Part shown: positions 28,905-37,675 of the stretch, piece by piece
Numbering within the stretch: position 1 is the first letter of the stretch
Layout: every line of letters starts with the position of its first letter
Assembly (NCBI GenBank): GCA_003417655.1
Contig: QVMW01000015.1
Coordinates: forward strand, 1-64,000
DNA length: 64,000 nucleotides
From: Rhodobacteraceae bacterium 63075
GTDB taxonomy: Bacteria; Pseudomonadota; Alphaproteobacteria; Rhodobacterales; Rhodobacteraceae
Reading direction: 5' to 3'
The notes under the pieces: model-generated
Database searches by the model: none
What the model was told of the DNA's origin: nothing
Seen by the model: the letters and a program-made list of their open reading frames with translations, nothing else
Position numbers and translations under genes: made by a program

Positions 28905-29249
28905 TCAGACGCGCTCCACGGCGACGTCGTCGGAGGGGTGGAAGGCGAGATAGCCCTTGATCTGCGCGGCGGCGGCAATCGGGGCCTCGTAGCTCCAGGC
29001 GGCGTTTTCCAGCGTCTTGGACTTGGTGACGATGGAATAGTAGCTCGCATCGCCCTTCTTGGGGCAATGGGTGGCGTGGTCGCTTTCGTCGAGGAAGGCC
29101 GTGGCGATATCCTCGCGGGGGAAATAGACCACCGGGTCCAGATCGCCTTCGTGCATCTCCAGCGCGCCCTTGCTTTCGCCCAAGACAGCGCCGCCCGCGC
29201 GGACGACCCAAGTGCCCTCGGCCTGTGTCAGTGTGAAATCTTCTGCCAT
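28905..29249 (-). CDS. DUF427 domain protein
   Basis: A 114-residue cytoplasmic protein made of one DUF427 domain: WVVRAGGAVLGESKGALEM, VYFPREDIATAFLDESDH, then THCPKKGDASYYSI and the terminal KGYLAFHPSDDVAVERV. The function is not established. ATG 29249 is preceded by GGGAGAG. It lies between two other minus-strand genes, with a 165-bp gap towards the secreted protein gene. Confidence 0.85.
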   Translation of the reverse strand: MAEDFTLTQAEGTWVVRAGGAVLGESKGALEMHEGDLDPVVYFPREDIATAFLDESDHATHCPKKGDASYYSIVTKSKTLENAAWSYEAPIAAAAQIKGYLAFHPSDDVAVERV

Positions 29250-29302
29250 GTGTCTCTCCCCTTTGTGCCTGTGTAATGCCCCAGCCATGTGACAACAAGG
29301 TG

Positions 29303-31105
29303 TCAGATGGGCGCGGTGGCTGCCTCGAGCCAGGCGCGGGCGGGCGCGTCGAGGCGCGGCGCGAGGTTCTCGCGGCAGGCGGCGTGGTAGCGGTTGAGCC
29401 AGTCGCGCTCGGGCTGGGAGAGCATCGGCGCCGCGATCAGGCGGCGGTCGATGGGCACGTAGGTGAGCGTCATGAAATCGAGCATCTCGCGGTCATCCGC
29501 CCCTTCGAGCGGGCCGGCCTCCTGCACCACGATGAGATTCTCGATGCGGATGCCAAAAGCCCCCTCGCGGTAATAGCCCGGCTCGTTGGACAGGATCATG
29601 CCCTGCTCCAGCGGGATTTCGGAGCTGCGCGCGAGGCGCTGCGGGCCTTCATGGACGCAGAGGTAGACCCCGACGCCATGCCCCGTGCCGTGGCCGAAAT
29701 CCTGCCCGGCGAGCCAGAGCGGATAGCGCGCGATGGCGTCGAGATCGCGCCCCGCGAGCCCCTTGGGAAAGCGCAGCCGCGAGATCGCGATCATGCCTTG
29801 CAGCACGCGGGTGAAGGCCTGGCGCTCCTCCTCGCCGACGGTGCCGACGGGCAGCGTGCGGGTGATGTCGGTCGTTCCGTCGATATACTGACCGCCGGAA
29901 TCGAGCACCAGGAGCTGACCGTCTTGCAGCACCGCGTCGGTCTCCTCGGTGACGCGGTAATGCATGATCGCGCCGTGCGGGCCGGTTCCGGCGATGGTCT
30001 CGAAGCTGATGTCGAGCAGGGCGTTCGTGGCGCGGCGGGCCTCCTCGAGCCGCGTGACGACCTGTGTCTCGGTCAGCGTGCCGGGGGGCTGCGCGTCGAA
30101 CCAGGCGAGGAAGGCGGCCATCGCGGCCCCGTCGCGCAGATGCGCCTCCTGCGTGCCCTTGATCTCGGCGGTCGTCTTGCGGGCCTTGGCCAGGATGCAG
30201 GGGTCATCGCCCCAGGCGAGCTCGGCGGCGCTTTCGGAGAGCTCCTGGGCGATGCGGATCGGGGCTGTCTTGCGATCAACGCGGACCTTGCCGCGCAGCG
30301 AGTGCAGCGTGGGCACGAGCGCGGAGGGCGGGCGGAGCTTGACCTCCTCGCCGAGATGGGCGCGCAGGGTGTCATCGGCCTTGGCCGCGTCCACGAAGAG
30401 CGAGACCTGGCCGGTGTCATAGAGGATCGCGAAGGCATGGGGGACCGGGTTGTGCGGGATGTCGGCGCCGCGGATGTTGAGCAGCCATGCGATGCTGTCG
30501 GGCAGGGTGAGGACCGCCGCGCCGTGCCCGGCCGCGCGCAGCTCCTCTGCGAGGCGCGCGCGCTTGGAGGCATGGCTTTCACCCGCGAGCGCCTCGGGAT
30601 AGGCGGCGATGGGGCCGAGCGGCGGGGCGGGCTGGTCCGGCCAGATCCTGTCGACGAGGTTGGGCAGGGCGTGCAGGACGATACCCTTGTCTGACAGGGC
30701 GCTTTCGAGGGTCTCGATCTCCTGGGCGACGTGGAGCCAGGCGTCGTAGCCGATCGTCCCGCCCTCGGGAAGTGCCTCGGCCAGCCAGTTCTTGAGCTGT
30801 GTCTCCGGCCAGGGCACGGGCGTGAAGTGATCGAGGGCGACCTGTTGCTTGACTTGCGTGCGATAGCGCCCGTCGATGAAGACGCCAGCCGCATGGGCGG
30901 TGATCGCCGCGAAGCCCGCCGAGCCGGTGAAGCCCGTCAGCCAGGCAAGCCGTTCGTCACGGAGCGCGCAATATTCGCCTTGATGGGCATCGGCGCGGGG
31001 CACGAGGAAGGCGGCGGCTTTCTCGCGGGCCATTTCCGCGCGCAGGGCCTTGAGACGGGCAGGGCCCTGGCTCGGGTCGGACCGGTTTTCGAAGCTCTGG
31101 AACAT
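29303..31105 (-). CDS. M24B-family Xaa-Pro aminopeptidase
   Basis: A 600-residue dimetal peptidase of the three-domain aminopeptidase P type, removing N-terminal residues before proline. Two creatinase-like N-terminal domains (RADAHQGEYCALRDERLAWLTGF at the start of the first) precede the pita-bread domain. Metal ligands are visible in LVLDSGGQYIDGTTDITRT, GHGTGHGVGVYLCVHEGP, LSNEPGYY and FGIRIENL. ATG 31105 is preceded by GGGGG; ATG 31123 is possible. The 164-bp upstream gap holds a composite repeat. Confidence 0.92.
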   Translation of the reverse strand: MFQSFENRSDPSQGPARLKALRAEMAREKAAAFLVPRADAHQGEYCALRDERLAWLTGFTGSAGFAAITAHAAGVFIDGRYRTQVKQQVALDHFTPVPWPETQLKNWLAEALPEGGTIGYDAWLHVAQEIETLESALSDKGIVLHALPNLVDRIWPDQPAPPLGPIAAYPEALAGESHASKRARLAEELRAAGHGAAVLTLPDSIAWLLNIRGADIPHNPVPHAFAILYDTGQVSLFVDAAKADDTLRAHLGEEVKLRPPSALVPTLHSLRGKVRVDRKTAPIRIAQELSESAAELAWGDDPCILAKARKTTAEIKGTQEAHLRDGAAMAAFLAWFDAQPPGTLTETQVVTRLEEARRATNALLDISFETIAGTGPHGAIMHYRVTEETDAVLQDGQLLVLDSGGQYIDGTTDITRTLPVGTVGEEERQAFTRVLQGMIAISRLRFPKGLAGRDLDAIARYPLWLAGQDFGHGTGHGVGVYLCVHEGPQRLARSSEIPLEQGMILSNEPGYYREGAFGIRIENLIVVQEAGPLEGADDREMLDFMTLTYVPIDRRLIAAPMLSQPERDWLNRYHAACRENLAPRLDAPARAWLEAATAPI

Positions 31106-31168
31106 GGCATTCCCCCTGATCATGCGCTGGAGCAGGTTAGGGGCGTTGCGGGCGTTGGGAAAGAGGGG

Positions 31169-31254
31169 TTTCGTATTTTGCTGCGCAAAATCCGACCGGT
31201 TGGGGGAGCTCTGCTCCCCCAAACCCCCACGGGATATTTCCGGCAAGAAAAAGG
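31169..31254 (+). repeat. composite intergenic element with two hairpins and the dispersed tail motif, cobT 3' side
   Basis: Three parts in order: hairpin ATTTTGC-TGC-GCAAAAT at 31175-31191 followed by CCGACCGG; hairpin TTGGGGGAGC-TCT-GCTCCCCCAA at 31200-31222; and GGGATATTTCCGGCAAGAAA at 31231-31250, continuing AAGG. It ends 15 bases before the cobT stop. An inverted relative lies on the other side of cobT. Confidence 0.7.
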
Positions 31255-31269
31255 CGAAGACCCGCGTTT

Positions 31270-33150
31270 TCAGCTCGCGCGCTTCATCCCCATGACGCGG
31301 GCGCGGGCGCGGGGATCGGAATCGAAGAGGGCGGCGAGCTGCTCGGTCATGGCCCCGGCGAGCTGCTCGACATCGGTGATCGTCACCGCGCGGTCATAGT
31401 AGCGGGTCACGTCATGGCCGATGCCGATGGCCAGAAGCTCGACCGCGCGCCGCTTCTCGACCATGGCGATCACGTCGCGCAGGTGTTTTTCGAGATAGTT
31501 CGCCGGGTTGACCGAGAGCGTGCTGTCATCGACGGGGGCGCCGTCGGAGATCACCATGAGGATCTTGCGGGCCTCGGGGCGCTTGCCCATGCGGCGGTGG
31601 GCCCATTCGAGAGCCTCGCCGTCGATGTTCTCTTTCAGCAGCCCCTCCTTCATCATCAGGCCGAGATTCGGCCGGGCGCGGCGCCAGGGCGTGTCGGCAC
31701 CCTTGTAGATGATGTGGCGCAGATCATTGAGGCGGCCGGGCTGGGCCGGGCGGCCCTCGGCCAGCCATTTCTCGCGCGCCAGCCCGCCTTTCCAGGCGCG
31801 CGTCGTGAAGCCGAGGATCTCGACCTTGACCGAGCAGCGCTCGAGCGTGCGCGCCAGGACATCGGCGCAGATCGCTGCGATGGAGATCGGGCGGCCGCGC
31901 ATGGAGCCGGAATTGTCCAGAAGCAGCGTCACCACCGTGTCGCGGAACTCGGTATCCTGCTCGACCTTGAAGCTGAGCGGCGTCGTCGGGTTGGCCACGA
32001 CGCGGGCGAGGCGGCCTGCATCGAGAATGCCTTCCTCCTGATCGAAGGACCAGGAACGGTTCTGCTGGGCCTGGAGCCGGCGCTGGAGCTTGTTGGCGAG
32101 GCGGCCGACCGCGCCCTTCAAGGGGTCGAGCTGCTGGTCGAGATAGGCGCGCAAGCGCTCAAGCTCGGCCGGGTCGGCGAGCTCCTCGGCGAGGATTTCC
32201 TCATCATGGGTGTTGTCGTAGACGAGATAATCCGGATCGGCCTCCGAGGCCGGGGCGGGGGGCGGCGGCTCGAGCGGGGCCTCGCCATCGGGCATCTCGG
32301 CCTCTTCGCCCATCTCCTCGTCGGCCATTTCGTCCATCGAGACCTGGGCCTCGGAGGCGTCCTGCGTCTCTTCCTGGCTCTGCTCGGGGCTGGCCTCGTC
32401 CTGGGCTTCCTCGCTGTCGTCCTGGCCGGTGCTGTCGGGCTGGTCGTCGTCTTCCTCGGCGCTTTCCTCGCTGTCGTCCTGGTCCTCGTCGGGGGCGTCC
32501 GGGTCTTCGCCGAGCTGGTCGCCATAGCCGAGATCACGGATCACCTGCCGTGCGAAGCGCGAAAAGGCGGCCTGATCGCCCAGCTCGTCGCCGACGTTTT
32601 CCAACGTCTCGCCGGCGCGCTCTTCCATGAAGCCCTGCCAGAGTTCCATGATGTTGCGCGCGCCGGGGGGGAGCTCGCGGCCCGTGGCCAGATGCCGCAC
32701 GAGATAGCCCGCCGCCGTGGCCAGCGGCGCATCGGCGCGGTCGGTGATCTGGTCGAAGCCGCGGCGCTGGGCGTCGTCGGCGATCTTGGCGTCGATATTG
32801 CCTGCCGTGCCGGGCATGTCGCGCGCGCCCATGGCCTCGCAGCGGGCGGTTTCCATCGCCTCGTAGATGTCGCGCGCGAGATCGCCCGCAGGCGCGTAGC
32901 GCGCATGGGTGGCGGCGTCGTGATACTTGTGGCGCAGCGCCAGCGCATCGGCCGTGCCGCGCGCCAGCAGAACCTCCTCGCGGCTCATGCGGCGCGAGAC
33001 CTGCGGCAGGCGCATGTTGTCGCCCGCAACGCCCGAAGGATCGACCGTGTAGCTGACCGTCAGATCGGCATCATCGGCCATGACCTTCGTGGCCTCGGCG
33101 AGTGCCTTCTTGAACGGATCGGCCGGATTGTCGGTCGGTTTGGACATCAA
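31270..33150 (-). CDS. cobT: CobT, aerobic cobaltochelatase subunit
   Basis: A 626-residue AAA+/VWA-partner subunit of the CobNST cobaltochelatase, which inserts Co2+ into hydrogenobyrinic acid a,c-diamide in aerobic cobalamin synthesis. The N-terminal region precedes a very acidic stretch at about 205-310 (many Asp, Glu and Gln), as in known CobT. A C-terminal VWA domain carries the MIDAS motif [10 protein letters not shown] near 408. The start at 33150 has AAGGAC upstream, which is part of the tail of an intergenic element. It is downstream of cobS in the same direction. Confidence 0.95.
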   Translation of the reverse strand: MMSKPTDNPADPFKKALAEATKVMADDADLTVSYTVDPSGVAGDNMRLPQVSRRMSREEVLLARGTADALALRHKYHDAATHARYAPAGDLARDIYEAMETARCEAMGARDMPGTAGNIDAKIADDAQRRGFDQITDRADAPLATAAGYLVRHLATGRELPPGARNIMELWQGFMEERAGETLENVGDELGDQAAFSRFARQVIRDLGYGDQLGEDPDAPDEDQDDSEESAEEDDDQPDSTGQDDSEEAQDEASPEQSQEETQDASEAQVSMDEMADEEMGEEAEMPDGEAPLEPPPPAPASEADPDYLVYDNTHDEEILAEELADPAELERLRAYLDQQLDPLKGAVGRLANKLQRRLQAQQNRSWSFDQEEGILDAGRLARVVANPTTPLSFKVEQDTEFRDTVVTLLLDNSGSMRGRPISIAAICADVLARTLERCSVKVEILGFTTRAWKGGLAREKWLAEGRPAQPGRLNDLRHIIYKGADTPWRRARPNLGLMMKEGLLKENIDGEALEWAHRRMGKRPEARKILMVISDGAPVDDSTLSVNPANYLEKHLRDVIAMVEKRRAVELLAIGIGHDVTRYYDRAVTITDVEQLAGAMTEQLAALFDSDPRARARVMGMKRAS

Positions 33151-33155
33151 GTCGT

Positions 33156-33267
33156 CCTTTTTTCTTGCCCTAAATATCCCCGGGGTGAGGCGAAGCCGAG
33201 GGGGCAGCGTCCCCTATTGGCGCGCGCGCCAGCGCGCGCCGGTCGGATTTGCGAAGCAAATTCGAAA
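33156..33267 (-). repeat. composite intergenic element, inverted relative, between cobS and cobT
   Basis: On the minus strand in order: TTTCGAATTTGCTTCGCAAA (hairpin ATTTGC-TTC-GCAAAT) running into TCCGACCGG; hairpin GGCGCGCGC-TGGC-GCGCGCGCC at 33219-33240; a GC-rich link; and GGGATATTTAGGGCAAGAAA continuing AAAGG. The head and tail match the element at 31169-31254; the middle stem differs. The tail overlaps the cobT ribosome binding site. Confidence 0.7.
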
Positions 33268-33274
33268 CCGCGTC

Positions 33275-34261
33275 TCATCCCAGGCTCACGCTCGCCGCGC
33301 TTTCGGGCAGCTCCTCATCGAACAGGCGCTGGTAGAACTCGGCCACGGTCTGGCGTTCGAGCTCGTCGCACTTGTTGAGGAAGGTCAGGCGGAAGGCATA
33401 GCCCACGTCACGGAAGATCTCGGCGTTCTGCGACCATGCGATCACCGTGCGGGGGCTCATGACGGTGGAAAGATCGCCGTTCATGAAGGCCGTGCGCGTC
33501 AGATCGGCCACGCCGACCATCTGCTTGACGATCTTTCGGCCCTTCTCGGTGTTGTAATGGGGGTTCTTGGACAGGACGATATTGGCCTCGGCGTCCTGGC
33601 TGAGATAGTTCAGCGTGGCGACGAGCGACCAGCGGTCCATCTGGCCCTGGTTGATCTGTTGCGTGCCGTGATAGAGGCCCGTCGTGTCGCCGAGACCCAC
33701 GGTGTTGGCCGTGGAGAAGAGGCGGAAATAGGGGTTGGGCGTGATCACCTCGTTCTGGTCGAGCAGCGTCAGCTTGCCGTCCACTTCGAGCACGCGCTGG
33801 ATCACGAACATCACGTCGGCGCGGCCGGCATCGTATTCGTCGAAGACGATGGCCGTCGGGTTGCGCAGCGCCCAGGGCAGGATGCCTTCGTGAAACTCGG
33901 TGACCTGCTTGCCGTCCTTGAGCTTGATCGCGTCCTTGCCGATCAGGTCGATCCGCGAGATGTGGCTGTCGAGGTTGACGCGCACGCAGGGCCAGTTGAG
34001 GCGGGCGGCGACCTGCTCGATATGGGTCGATTTGCCTGTGCCGTGATAGCCCTGGATCATCACGCGGCGGTTGTGCGCGAAGCCCGCGAGGATGGCCATC
34101 GTCGTGTCCGGGTCGAACTTGTAGGTGCTGTCGAACTCGGGCACGCGGTCGCTGCGCTCGGCGAAGGCAGGCACCTTCATGTCGGTGTCGATCCCGAACA
34201 CCTCGCGCACGGAAATCTCTCGGGTGGGTTTTGCATTCATGTCGATCGTGCCGTCCGCCAT
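33275..34261 (-). CDS. cobS: CobS, AAA+ subunit of aerobic cobaltochelatase
   Basis: A 328-residue AAA+ ATPase that drives cobalt insertion with CobT and CobN. Walker A is [16 protein letters not shown] and Walker [11 protein letters not shown]; sensor-like [12 protein letters not shown] follows. ATG 34261 is preceded by AAGGACAGG, and the length equals known CobS proteins. cobT lies 124 bases downstream on the same strand. cobN is not in this window. Confidence 0.96.
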   Translation of the reverse strand: MADGTIDMNAKPTREISVREVFGIDTDMKVPAFAERSDRVPEFDSTYKFDPDTTMAILAGFAHNRRVMIQGYHGTGKSTHIEQVAARLNWPCVRVNLDSHISRIDLIGKDAIKLKDGKQVTEFHEGILPWALRNPTAIVFDEYDAGRADVMFVIQRVLEVDGKLTLLDQNEVITPNPYFRLFSTANTVGLGDTTGLYHGTQQINQGQMDRWSLVATLNYLSQDAEANIVLSKNPHYNTEKGRKIVKQMVGVADLTRTAFMNGDLSTVMSPRTVIAWSQNAEIFRDVGYAFRLTFLNKCDELERQTVAEFYQRLFDEELPESAASVSLG

Positions 34262-34405
34262 TTCGCCTGTCCTTATGCCTTGTCTCAAGCTCGCATCGTC
34301 GTGCCTCAATTTTGGGTCAAGGGCAAGCAGAACGCGGAGGATTTCGCCGCGCGAGGCTGGCCACTGCTCAAAATTTCGTTAGGGTCGGGGCAGGAGGCAC
34401 CCCGT

Positions 34406-34954
34406 ATGGCAACCGGAGCAGACATTGAATCCTGGATCGCCAAGCTGCCGCTTGGTGACAGAAAAGCCTTCGATGCCTTGTATAATGCGACCTCCGCGAA
34501 ACTTTTCGGCGTGATCCTGCGTGTCTTGAAGGACCGCGCTGCTTCGGAAGAGGTTTTGCAGGAGGTTTACGTCAAGATCTGGCGGAATGCCGCGCGCTAC
34601 AAGGCAAACGGGCTGAGCCCGATGTCCTGGTTGATCACGATTGCGCGCAACGCGGCCCTCGACAGGCTGCGCAAGCGAAAGTCAGCCGCGGCGGAGGCGA
34701 GCGAGACACTCGAAGACACGCTGGCCGATCCGGCGCCGGGGCCCGAGGCCCTGGCCATCGCGGCGGCGGGGCGCGAGGCGCTCGTGGCCTGCTTCGGTGA
34801 GCTCGAGGAGGACAGGGGCGCGGCGGTGCGCGGCGCTTATCTCGACGGGTTGAGCTATGCCGAGCTGGCCGAGCGGCATGACGTGCCGCTGAACACGATG
34901 AGAACATGGCTGCGGCGCAGCCTGATCAAACTGAGGGAGTGCTTGACGAGATGA
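34406..34954 (+). CDS. ECF sigma factor (SigK-like context)
   Basis: A 182-residue group IV sigma factor. Region 2 is AFDALYNATSAKLFGVILR through EEVLQEVYVKIWRNAARY and SWLITIARNAALDRLRKRK (about 20-90). Region 4 is YLDGLSYAELAERHDVPLNT followed by MRTWLRRSLIKLRECL (about 140-180). ATG 34406 has AGGAGG eight bases upstream. Its stop overlaps the anti-sigma gene by four bases. The sigma-RskA-FAS1 order resembles the mycobacterial SigK locus. I could not find a shared promoter motif upstream of this gene and the FAS1 gene. Confidence 0.93.
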   Translation: MATGADIESWIAKLPLGDRKAFDALYNATSAKLFGVILRVLKDRAASEEVLQEVYVKIWRNAARYKANGLSPMSWLITIARNAALDRLRKRKSAAAEASETLEDTLADPAPGPEALAIAAAGREALVACFGELEEDRGAAVRGAYLDGLSYAELAERHDVPLNTMRTWLRRSLIKLRECLTR

Positions 34955-35628
34955 GCGGCACGGGACCCAACGAAGACGACATGATCCGCGCGGGCGAATA
35001 TGCGCTGGGGCTGCTGCCTGACGATGAGGCAGAGGCTTTCCTGCGCGACATGCGCGCGGATGCCGAGTTGCACGCCGCCTATCTGGCTTGGGTCGAGGAA
35101 TTCGCCGGGCTGGCCGAGGAGGTCAGGCCCGAACGGCCACCCGAACGCGTGAAGAAGAAGATCCAGGCCGAGCTTTTCGGCGCGCCGGAGCGTAGGCGCC
35201 TGTTCGGCTTCGGCTGGTGGAGCGGGGGGCTCGTGGCGGCGCTCATGCTCGTGGCGCTGCTCTTTGGTCGCGATTTCATCGGACCGGACGTGCCGGAGCC
35301 CGCCCTTGTGGCCGAGATCGCGGCGGAGGATCGCGGGCTCGTCATCAACGCCTCCTATGCCGAGAACGGCGCGCTCAGGCTGGAGCGCAGCGCCGGTGCG
35401 GCCCGCGAAGGGCGTGCGCTGGAGCTTTGGTTCATCGAGGGAGATAATGCGCCCGTCTCGCTGGGTGTGCTGCCCGAGACGCGCGAGGCAGAGCTGACCG
35501 TGCCCGAAGAGCTGCGCCCGCGGATGGGCGGCGCCGTTCTGGCTGTCTCCGACGAGCCGCCCGGCGGCTCTCCGACTGGCGCGCCGACGGGTGATGTGCT
35601 TGCCGTTGGTGAGGTTTCGGACGCTTGA
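34951..35628 (+). CDS. RskA-type anti-sigma factor
   Basis: A 225-residue single-pass membrane protein. The cytoplasmic N-terminal part (DDMIRAGEYALGLLPDDEAE, then LHAAYLAWVEEF) is a sigma-binding domain. One membrane segment lies near 90-110 (WWSGGLVAALMLVALLFG). The periplasmic RskA domain follows (ALELWFIEGDNAPVSLGVLP, LAVSDEPPGGSPTGAPTG). Such proteins hold their sigma factor until cleaved by regulated proteolysis. ATG 34951 overlaps the sigma stop (ATGA). A terminator lies 38 bases after the stop. Confidence 0.9.
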   Translation: MSGTGPNEDDMIRAGEYALGLLPDDEAEAFLRDMRADAELHAAYLAWVEEFAGLAEEVRPERPPERVKKKIQAELFGAPERRRLFGFGWWSGGLVAALMLVALLFGRDFIGPDVPEPALVAEIAAEDRGLVINASYAENGALRLERSAGAAREGRALELWFIEGDNAPVSLGVLPETREAELTVPEELRPRMGGAVLAVSDEPPGGSPTGAPTGDVLAVGEVSDA

Positions 35629-35666
35629 TTAAAAAGTTTCTCAATAAAATCAAGGGCTAAGATAGT

Positions 35667-35702
35667 TTTCGCCGCTTTTTTCGGAAGGCGGCGAAACTTT
35701 TT
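35667..35702 (+). terminator. intrinsic terminator after the anti-sigma gene
   Basis: A 9-bp stem TTTCGCCGC / GCGGCGAAA with loop TTTTTTCGGAAG, followed by CTTTTT. It would separate the sigma/anti-sigma transcript from the FAS1 gene. Confidence 0.65.
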
Positions 35703-35772
35703 GGCGCGCCGCTACGTGGTTTCTCGCAGATCGGGCCACAAGGCTCGTGACCATAACGAACAGGAGAGAGAC

Positions 35773-36333
35773 ATGCTTAACAAGACTTTTGCCACGATCG
35801 CCATCGCTGCCACGGCGAGCCTTGCCCATGCCGACGATCACGGCGGTGAGAACCCGATGGTCGGCGGCGCGCCGATGTTTGCCGACAAGAACATCGTCGA
35901 GAACGCGGTGAACTCGGCCGACCACACGACGCTGGTCGCGGCCGTGAAAGCGGCGGGGCTTGTCGAGACGCTGCAAAGCGAGGGGCCCTTCACGGTCTTC
36001 GCCCCGACGAACGCGGCGTTTGACCAGCTCAAGGCCGGCACTGTCGAGACATTGCTCAAGCCCGAGAACAAGGAGATGCTGACCAAGGTTCTGACCTGTC
36101 ATGTCGTCTCCGCCGATGCGATGTCGGGTGCGATCAAGGGCATGATCGACGACGATGGCGGCTCGCATGTTGTCCCGACCGTGGGCGGCTGCGAACTCGA
36201 CGCCACCTATGACGGCGACAAGATCATGCTCGAGGACGAGCGCGGCCGGACAATAAACGTGACCATTGCGGATGTCGATCAGTCCAATGGCGTGATCCAT
36301 GTGGTCGACACGGTGATCCTGCCTGCCATGTAA
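35773..36333 (+). CDS. exported fasciclin (FAS1) domain protein
   Basis: A 186-residue exported protein: signal peptide to about residue 20 (TASLAHA), then one FAS1 domain with its two conserved boxes, TVFAPTNAAFDQL and the C-terminal NGVIHVVDTVILP. FAS1 domains mediate adhesion or matrix contacts. ATG 35773 follows CAGGAGAGAGAC. In Mycobacterium tuberculosis SigK controls the FAS1 proteins MPT70 and MPT83, so this gene is a likely target of the upstream sigma factor (inference). A terminator follows. Confidence 0.92.
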   Translation: MLNKTFATIAIAATASLAHADDHGGENPMVGGAPMFADKNIVENAVNSADHTTLVAAVKAAGLVETLQSEGPFTVFAPTNAAFDQLKAGTVETLLKPENKEMLTKVLTCHVVSADAMSGAIKGMIDDDGGSHVVPTVGGCELDATYDGDKIMLEDERGRTINVTIADVDQSNGVIHVVDTVILPAM

Positions 36334-36368
36334 ACGGGCGACCTGTAACGCGTGTTCACGTTTATTTG

Positions 36369-36398
36369 CAGGCCGCCCGGCTTACGGGCGGCCTGTTT
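36369..36398 (+). terminator. intrinsic terminator after the FAS1 gene
   Basis: A perfect 11-bp stem CAGGCCGCCCG / CGGGCGGCCTG, loop GCTTA, then TTT. Confidence 0.75.
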
Positions 36399-36439
36399 CA
36401 TCTGATACAACACAATCAACGGCCAAGAGGAGGTTCGAC

Positions 36440-36907
36440 ATGCAACGCAGACATTTCATGGTGACACTGGGGGCGCTGGGCGCTGGCTATGCCTTCCTGC
36501 CTGGCCGCGCGATGGCCGCCTTCGAAGTCACACGCACCGAGGCGGAATGGCGCGAGATGCTGACGCCGCTGCAATACGAGGTCATGCGCGAGGAGGGCAC
36601 GGAGCGCGCCTTCACATCGCCGCTCGACAAGAATTACGAGGACGGCACCTATCATTGCCGCGGCTGTGACCTGCCGCTTTATTCGAGCGCGCACAAGTAT
36701 GACAGCAAAACGGGCTGGCCGAGCTTCTGGAAAGCGCTTCCCGATGCGATCGGCACGAAGCCCGACCGCAAGCTCTTTACCGTGCGCACCGAGTGCCACT
36801 GCCGCCGCTGCGGCTCGCATCTGGGGCATATCTTCGATGACGGGCCCCAGCCCACGGGCAAGCGGCACTGTCTCAACGGTGTGAGCCTGGTGTTCAAGGC
36901 GGCCTGA
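36440..36907 (+). CDS. msrB: exported peptide-methionine (R)-S-oxide reductase MsrB
   Basis: A 155-residue MsrB that reduces methionine-R-sulfoxide in proteins. The N-terminus QRRHFMVTLGALGAGYAF looks like a Tat-type (twin-Arg) signal ending near ALA/AMA, so the enzyme should act in the periplasm. Two zinc CxxC pairs are present (YHCRGCDLPLY and CHCRRCGSHLGH), and KTGWPSFW is the substrate motif. The catalytic Cys is in RHCLNGVSLVF. A convergent-site terminator follows. Confidence 0.95.
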   Translation: MQRRHFMVTLGALGAGYAFLPGRAMAAFEVTRTEAEWREMLTPLQYEVMREEGTERAFTSPLDKNYEDGTYHCRGCDLPLYSSAHKYDSKTGWPSFWKALPDAIGTKPDRKLFTVRTECHCRRCGSHLGHIFDDGPQPTGKRHCLNGVSLVFKAA

Positions 36908-36933
36908 GCCAAGCCTGCGCAGCCCCAAGCACG

Positions 36934-36966
36934 AACGCCCCGCCTTGCGAGCGGGGCGTTTGTCTT
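36934..36966. terminator. terminator between msrB and the J-domain gene
   Basis: A perfect 10-bp stem AACGCCCCGC / GCGGGGCGTT with loop CTTGCGA, followed by TGTCTT on the plus strand. It sits between two convergent genes and could serve both. Confidence 0.75.
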
Positions 36967-36976
36967 CGCGCTGACC

Positions 36977-37600
36977 CTATTTGAAGCTGCGGCTTTCCTT
37001 GATCTGGTCCCAGGCCCAGACGACTTCCTGCAATTGCTCTTCCTGGCTGCGGTCGCCGCCGTTCATGTCGGGGTGCAGCACCTTGATGAGCTTTTTGTAG
37101 GCCTTGCGAATCTCCGCCTTTGTCCAGTTGTCGCCCGCGTCGAGAATCTCGATGGCGCGGCGTTCCTTGGGCGGCAGGCGGCGGGATGCGCCATTGCCCT
37201 TGCCGGGATTCTGCGTGGCGTTCGCGCCGAGGACCTGGTGCGGGTCTTCGATCCCCAGCCGGGCCCAGGCGCGGGCCTCGGGATCGTTGAGCGGTTTGGT
37301 CTGGCGCTCCCAGACCTTGTCCTTGGACATCTGTGCATTCAGCTCGGCTTCCGTGGTGCCGTCGAAGAAGTTCCATTTGAGATTGTAGTCGCGAATATGT
37401 TCCTTGCAGAACCAGTAGTAGTCGTCGAGCACATCCGGCGCCTTGGGCGCGCGATATAGCCCGGGCTTGTCACAGCCGTCATGGTCGCAAATGCGGGTCG
37501 AGGTTTCCGACGCCCCCGACATCCCGCGGCGGCCGCGCGGGTTCTTCTTCTTTGCAGAAGAGACGGACATATCAAAACCGAATGGGTCGGACTTTGCCAT
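36977..37600 (-). CDS. J-domain protein with an N-terminal Cys/His cluster
   Basis: A 207-residue co-chaperone-like protein. The J domain is at the C-terminus (NWTKAEIRKAYKKLIKVLHPDMNGGD), with the HPD tripeptide that stimulates DnaK ATPase. The N-terminal part has a possible zinc site (CDHDGCDKPG and FCKEHIRDYN). It lacks the Gly-rich and CXXCXGXG regions of DnaJ itself, so it is a specialised type III J-protein. It is divergent from bolA with about 75 bases between the starts. Confidence 0.88.
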   Translation of the reverse strand: MAKSDPFGFDMSVSSAKKKNPRGRRGMSGASETSTRICDHDGCDKPGLYRAPKAPDVLDDYYWFCKEHIRDYNLKWNFFDGTTEAELNAQMSKDKVWERQTKPLNDPEARAWARLGIEDPHQVLGANATQNPGKGNGASRRLPPKERRAIEILDAGDNWTKAEIRKAYKKLIKVLHPDMNGGDRSQEEQLQEVVWAWDQIKESRSFK

Positions 37601-37675
37601 GGGAAACTCCCTTTTCGCGACTGGCCGATCAGTTTAGCCTTTTTGACGAGAGTGAAAAGAGGAAAGGGCAGGCAA

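Noticed and set aside
31414-33378. 654-residue open frame antisense to cobT
   Set aside because: cobT is certain from its VWA and acidic regions; the antisense translation is low-complexity and has no start context.
34262-34405. A shared ECF promoter upstream of both the sigma gene and the FAS1 gene
   Set aside because: I compared both upstream regions and found no convincing common -35/-10 pair with equal spacing.
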